8,608 nucleotides of DNA from an uncultured Collinsella sp. GTDB lineage: Bacteria > Actinomycetota > Coriobacteriia > Coriobacteriales > Coriobacteriaceae. Position 1 is the stretch's first letter. Each line of letters starts with the position of its first letter. The DNA lies in NCBI GenBank assembly GCA_937958315.1, contig CALFGH010000080.1:1-8608 (forward strand), in the 5' to 3' direction. This document shows positions 6,287 to 8,608 of this stretch, piece by piece. The notes beneath the pieces were generated by a model, which did no database searches, had not been told where the DNA came from, and saw only the letters and a list, made by a program, of their open reading frames with translations. A program made the translations under genes and the position numbers.

Positions 6287-6553
6287 ATGCCAGAGGGTTC
6301 CGTCCGCAACTTCGACGAGATTTCGGACCGCTTGGACCAGATTATCGCGACCGTTCGCTCCAAGGATACTTCCTTGGAGCGTTCGCTCGATCTGTTTGAC
6401 GAGGCGATTGAGCTCGGCTCCCGTGCGGTCGACATGGTCGACAAGTTTGAGCTGACGCCTCGCGAGGCGGATAAGCTCGAGCAGGAATACGATGAGGATG
6501 CGGCAAACGAATCCAGGGATAGCCAGGCCGCGTCTCCGGATACGAATGGTTGA
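6287..6553 (+). CDS. xseB: Exodeoxyribonuclease VII small subunit
   Basis: XseB is the small, coiled-coil subunit of exonuclease VII, which degrades single-stranded DNA from either end; several copies bind each XseA. The 88-residue length is typical. Residues 8-56 match the two-helix family pattern: NFDEISDRLDQIIATVRSKD, TSLERSLDLFDEAIELG and a helix ending near Phe54. The tail beyond residue 60 is acidic and variable. Start ATG 6287 has GAGGAG at 6276-6281, overlapping the nusB stop codon. Its TGA overlaps the tlyA start (TGATG), indicating translational coupling. The catalytic partner xseA is not next to it as in many bacteria and must be encoded elsewhere if the enzyme is functional. Confidence 0.88.
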   Translation: MPEGSVRNFDEISDRLDQIIATVRSKDTSLERSLDLFDEAIELGSRAVDMVDKFELTPREADKLEQEYDEDAANESRDSQAASPDTNG

Positions 6554-7365
6554 TGGCATTCATGAAACGCGTGCGTCTTGATGACGAACTGATTTCACAG
6601 GGCATCTGCGCCGATCGCGCGGATGCCCTTCGCACTCTTATGGCCGGCTTGGTCTCGAGCGGCGGCGAGCGTTTGACCTCGCCTGGCCTTAAGGTGACGC
6701 CCGGCTTGCCGTTGCACGTGAAGGGTCGTATTCCCTATGTGGGTCGCGGCGGGCTCAAGCTCGAGGGTGCACTCGATGCGTTTGGGATTGATCCGACGGA
6801 CCTTGCTTGCCTCGATGTGGGCTGTTCTACGGGTGGCTTTACCGATTGCCTGCTCAAGCGCGGTGCCGCTACGGTCGTTTCGGTCGATGTAGGTCGCGCC
6901 CAGTTTGATTGGTCGCTGCGCCAAGACGAGCGCGTGACGCTCCATGAGCGCACCAACGTGACGCAGCTGCCCGAGCTTGGCTACGGCGGCGCCATCGACT
7001 TGGCCGTGTGCGATGTATCTTTTACGAGTATCGCGAATATCATCGACGCCGTGCTGGCGTGCCTGAAGCCTTCCGGTTCGTTTTGCACGCTCGTAAAGCC
7101 GCAGTTTGAGGCGCCGGCTGCGCTGGTGGGCGAGGGCGGCATCGTGACCGACCCCGCCGTCCGTCGCGATACGCTCGTGGCGGCGATTGAACTCTTCGCC
7201 GCCAGGGGCCTGTTCCCGCGCGACGTGTGCGTGTCGCCCATCCATGGCGCCAAGGGCAACGTCGAGTTTTTCCTGTACGGCACGAGATTTGCCCCCGGGG
7301 AGCGCGCCGACGATGAGCTGCAATCCCAGGTATCGGTTTTGAGCGAGAAAGCTGCAACGCTATGA
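6553..7365 (+). CDS. tlyA: TlyA family 16S/23S rRNA (cytidine-2'-O)-methyltransferase
   Basis: TlyA methylates ribose 2'-OH of cytidines in rRNA; in mycobacteria this gives capreomycin sensitivity. The 270-residue protein has an N-terminal S4 RNA-binding domain (about 6-60, VRLDDELISQG then PYVGRGGLKLEGAL) and an FtsJ/RrmJ-like Rossmann domain. Motif I is CLDVGCSTGGFTDCLL (86-101), followed by SVDVG (110-114), CDVSFTSI (153-160), LVKPQFE (180-186) and SPIHGAKGNVEFFLY (228-242). The K-D-K-E tetrad is complete: Lys69, Asp154, Lys182, Glu238. I recall the same numbers for the M. tuberculosis protein. An active methyltransferase is expected, although 16S versus 23S specificity cannot be read off. 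ATG 6553 overlaps the xseB stop. ATG 6562 (MKRVRLDD...) is an alternative closer to the usual family N-terminus; neither has a strong ribosome binding site. It overlaps nadK by ATGA. Confidence 0.92.
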   Translation: MAFMKRVRLDDELISQGICADRADALRTLMAGLVSSGGERLTSPGLKVTPGLPLHVKGRIPYVGRGGLKLEGALDAFGIDPTDLACLDVGCSTGGFTDCLLKRGAATVVSVDVGRAQFDWSLRQDERVTLHERTNVTQLPELGYGGAIDLAVCDVSFTSIANIIDAVLACLKPSGSFCTLVKPQFEAPAALVGEGGIVTDPAVRRDTLVAAIELFAARGLFPRDVCVSPIHGAKGNVEFFLYGTRFAPGERADDELQSQVSVLSEKAATL

Positions 7366-8222
7366 AGGTCTTTCTGGTTCCCAATTACTATAAGCAAGAG
7401 GCGGTCGAGAGCGGCCTGATGCTCGAGCTTTGGCTTTCGCGTCAGGGCTATGAGGTCGCATGGGCTGCCGACCAGCGCTCCAAAATCCAGACTGCGCCCG
7501 ATGTTGACGATGCCGACTTGGTTATTACGCTCGGCGGTGACGGTACGCTTTTGCGTGCCGCCCGCATTCTCAACTACCGCGAGATTCCCATTTTGGGTCT
7601 TTCCTATGGTCATTTGGGGTTTTTGACGGCCGCGAGCCCCGAGGAGCGCGACATTTTGCAGGTCGTGAGCGATGCCCTGTCCGGCGAGCTCCATGTGAGC
7701 CGCCGCGCTACCATCGCCGCTGATATCGTTTCGGTGCGCGAAGACGGCACGAAGGATGTCGTGCGCACGTTTGCCCTCAACGATATGGCGCTTACGCGCG
7801 GACCCCTGTCCGATATGGTCGAATTCGACATCACGGTGTCCGGCCATCATATCGACCGCCTGCGTGGCGACGGCGTGGTTGTATCGACGGCGACTGGCTC
7901 CACCGGCTACGCGCTTTCCGCCGGCGGCCCCATCGTCAGCCCCGATTACACGGGTATGGTCTGTGTGCCCATCGCTCCGCATACCATTCAGGCTCGCGCC
8001 TTTTTGACCTCGCCGAGCGATGTCGTCGAGATCTTTATGTCCGATGATCGTCCGAGCGTTCCGGCGATTGCCATCGACGGGCAGTTTATTACCTGCGATG
8101 GCACGGTCGAGAGCGTGGCCGTGCGTCGCGGTCCCGGCGATGTGCTGCTGCTGGATTACGGCCCCGAGAGCTTCTATAACTCTGTGAGCCGCGTGTTCTA
8201 CGGAGTGCGTCATGATCGATGA
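7362..8222 (+). CDS. nadK: NAD kinase
   Basis: NadK phosphorylates NAD to NADP using ATP or polyphosphate and is the only route to NADP in most bacteria. The 286-residue protein has the family length. Diagnostic motifs are LGGDGTLLRAAR (57-68, Asp60 catalytic), GHLGFLT (83-89), ALNDMAL (138-144, the NE/ND substrate motif) and the glycine-rich block GDGVVVSTATGSTGYALSAG (169-188) followed by GPIVSP. IAPHTIQARAF (204-214) stands for the usual CPHSL...RP stretch. No transmembrane or extra domain is present. Start ATG 7362 overlaps the tlyA stop as ATGA, with only a weak purine run (GAGAAAG at 7345-7351) upstream, so expression probably depends on coupling. The last 11 bases overlap recN. The tlyA-nadK-recN order is the same as in mycobacteria. 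Confidence 0.95.
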   Translation: MKVFLVPNYYKQEAVESGLMLELWLSRQGYEVAWAADQRSKIQTAPDVDDADLVITLGGDGTLLRAARILNYREIPILGLSYGHLGFLTAASPEERDILQVVSDALSGELHVSRRATIAADIVSVREDGTKDVVRTFALNDMALTRGPLSDMVEFDITVSGHHIDRLRGDGVVVSTATGSTGYALSAGGPIVSPDYTGMVCVPIAPHTIQARAFLTSPSDVVEIFMSDDRPSVPAIAIDGQFITCDGTVESVAVRRGPGDVLLLDYGPESFYNSVSRVFYGVRHDR

Positions 8223-8608
8223 GCTGCAGGTTTCCAACATTGCACTCATTCGCGAGGCGACGTTGGTTCCGAGCACGGGTCTAACGGTTTTGACTGGAGA
8301 AACCGGCGCCGGTAAGACCGCGTTGCTCTCGGCACTCAAGCTCATTTTGGGCGAGCGCGCGGATTCATCGACGGTGCGCGAGGGCGAGGCACTTGCCAGC
8401 GTCGAGGCGCGCCTGTTTGATGGCCCGCACGACACGGAGGGCTTCACCGTGCAGCGCAGCCTTTCTGCCGAGGGCCGCAGCCGTGTAAAAATTGACGGCC
8501 GCATCGCCAGCGTGCGCGAACTTTCGGAGCGCGTCGGCGTGATGATGGATCTTTGTGGCCAGCACGAGCACCAGCGCCTGCTCGACCCGGCGCACCACGT
8601 TGCCATGG
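8212..8608 (+). CDS. recN: DNA repair protein RecN, N-terminal part (3' end cut by the window)
   Basis: RecN is an SMC-like ATPase that gathers DNA ends during double-strand break repair. Only the first 132 residues of an expected roughly 550 are inside the window. The N-terminal half of the ATPase head is clear: MIDELQVSNIALIREATL is the usual RecN opening. The Walker A loop is TGETGAGKTALL (28-39), followed by LKLILGERAD. Further on come the KIDGR turn and the diagnostic DLCGQHEHQRLLD (family DIHGQHEHQ.LL) near residues 115-127. The start ATG 8212 has GGAG at 8202-8205 inside the nadK end and overlaps nadK by 11 bases in another frame. No SOS box is possible at this internal position, so it appears to be expressed with the operon. 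Confidence 0.93.
   Translation, partial: MIDELQVSNIALIREATLVPSTGLTVLTGETGAGKTALLSALKLILGERADSSTVREGEALASVEARLFDGPHDTEGFTVQRSLSAEGRSRVKIDGRIASVRELSERVGVMMDLCGQHEHQRLLDPAHHVAM

Noticed and set aside
6981..8606. A 541-codon open frame on the - strand across tlyA, nadK and recN
   Set aside because: It lies over three well-recognised + strand genes, has no family motif, and reflects codon bias of the + strand.
1..8608. A new defence, mobile or biosynthetic system
   Set aside because: Every gene except the AroB-like one matches a known housekeeping family with intact motifs. There are no integrase, transposase, toxin, direct repeat array or atypical-composition segments.

Overview
The window reads as an ordinary, tightly packed housekeeping stretch from a GC-rich actinobacterium. 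The best guess is class Coriobacteriia (Collinsella-like), inferred from gene order and gene family mix only. The run aroK-aroB-pepQ-efp-nusB and the trio tlyA-nadK-recN are typical of Actinobacteria. A YqeG phosphatase and an Asp23/YqhY protein next to nusB are more typical of Firmicutes. All twelve genes lie on the + strand, and there are no tRNAs, rRNAs, mobile elements or CRISPR arrays.

Region 1 (1-3323) is a compact operon: mltG (5' end cut by the window), a YqeG-family HAD phosphatase, aroK, and an AroB-family gene overlapping aroK by ATGA. The shikimate kinase keeps its catalytic residues. The AroB-like protein keeps the family's length and general alignment but has lost the NAD-binding glycines and all zinc ligands, so it looks like a pseudoenzyme. 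This is the most unusual thing in the window.

Region 2 (3324-3454) is a 131-base spacer. It holds a TTGACA promoter-like element followed at once by a long rod-shaped hairpin (about 25 base pairs) with a U tract. It may be the terminator of region 1, an attenuator for the next gene, or a very short RNA gene.

Region 3 (3455-4651) is a single M24 proline peptidase (pepP/pepQ type), followed by a strong intrinsic terminator.

Region 4 (4652-8608) begins with a TATAAT promoter and runs efp, asp23/yqhY, nusB (TTG start, long acidic tail), xseB, tlyA, nadK and recN (3' end cut by the window). Spacings are very short, and stop/start codons overlap at xseB/tlyA, tlyA/nadK and nadK/recN. No terminator is visible inside this block, so it is probably one transcription unit. 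It covers translation (EF-P, TlyA), transcription and rRNA synthesis (NusB), DNA repair (XseB, RecN) and NADP supply (NadK). The exonuclease VII large subunit xseA, often found between nusB and xseB, is absent here.

I found no convincing undescribed multi-gene system. The items worth a second look are the degenerate AroB, the 3360-3430 hairpin, and a shared A-rich leader motif before pepP and efp.
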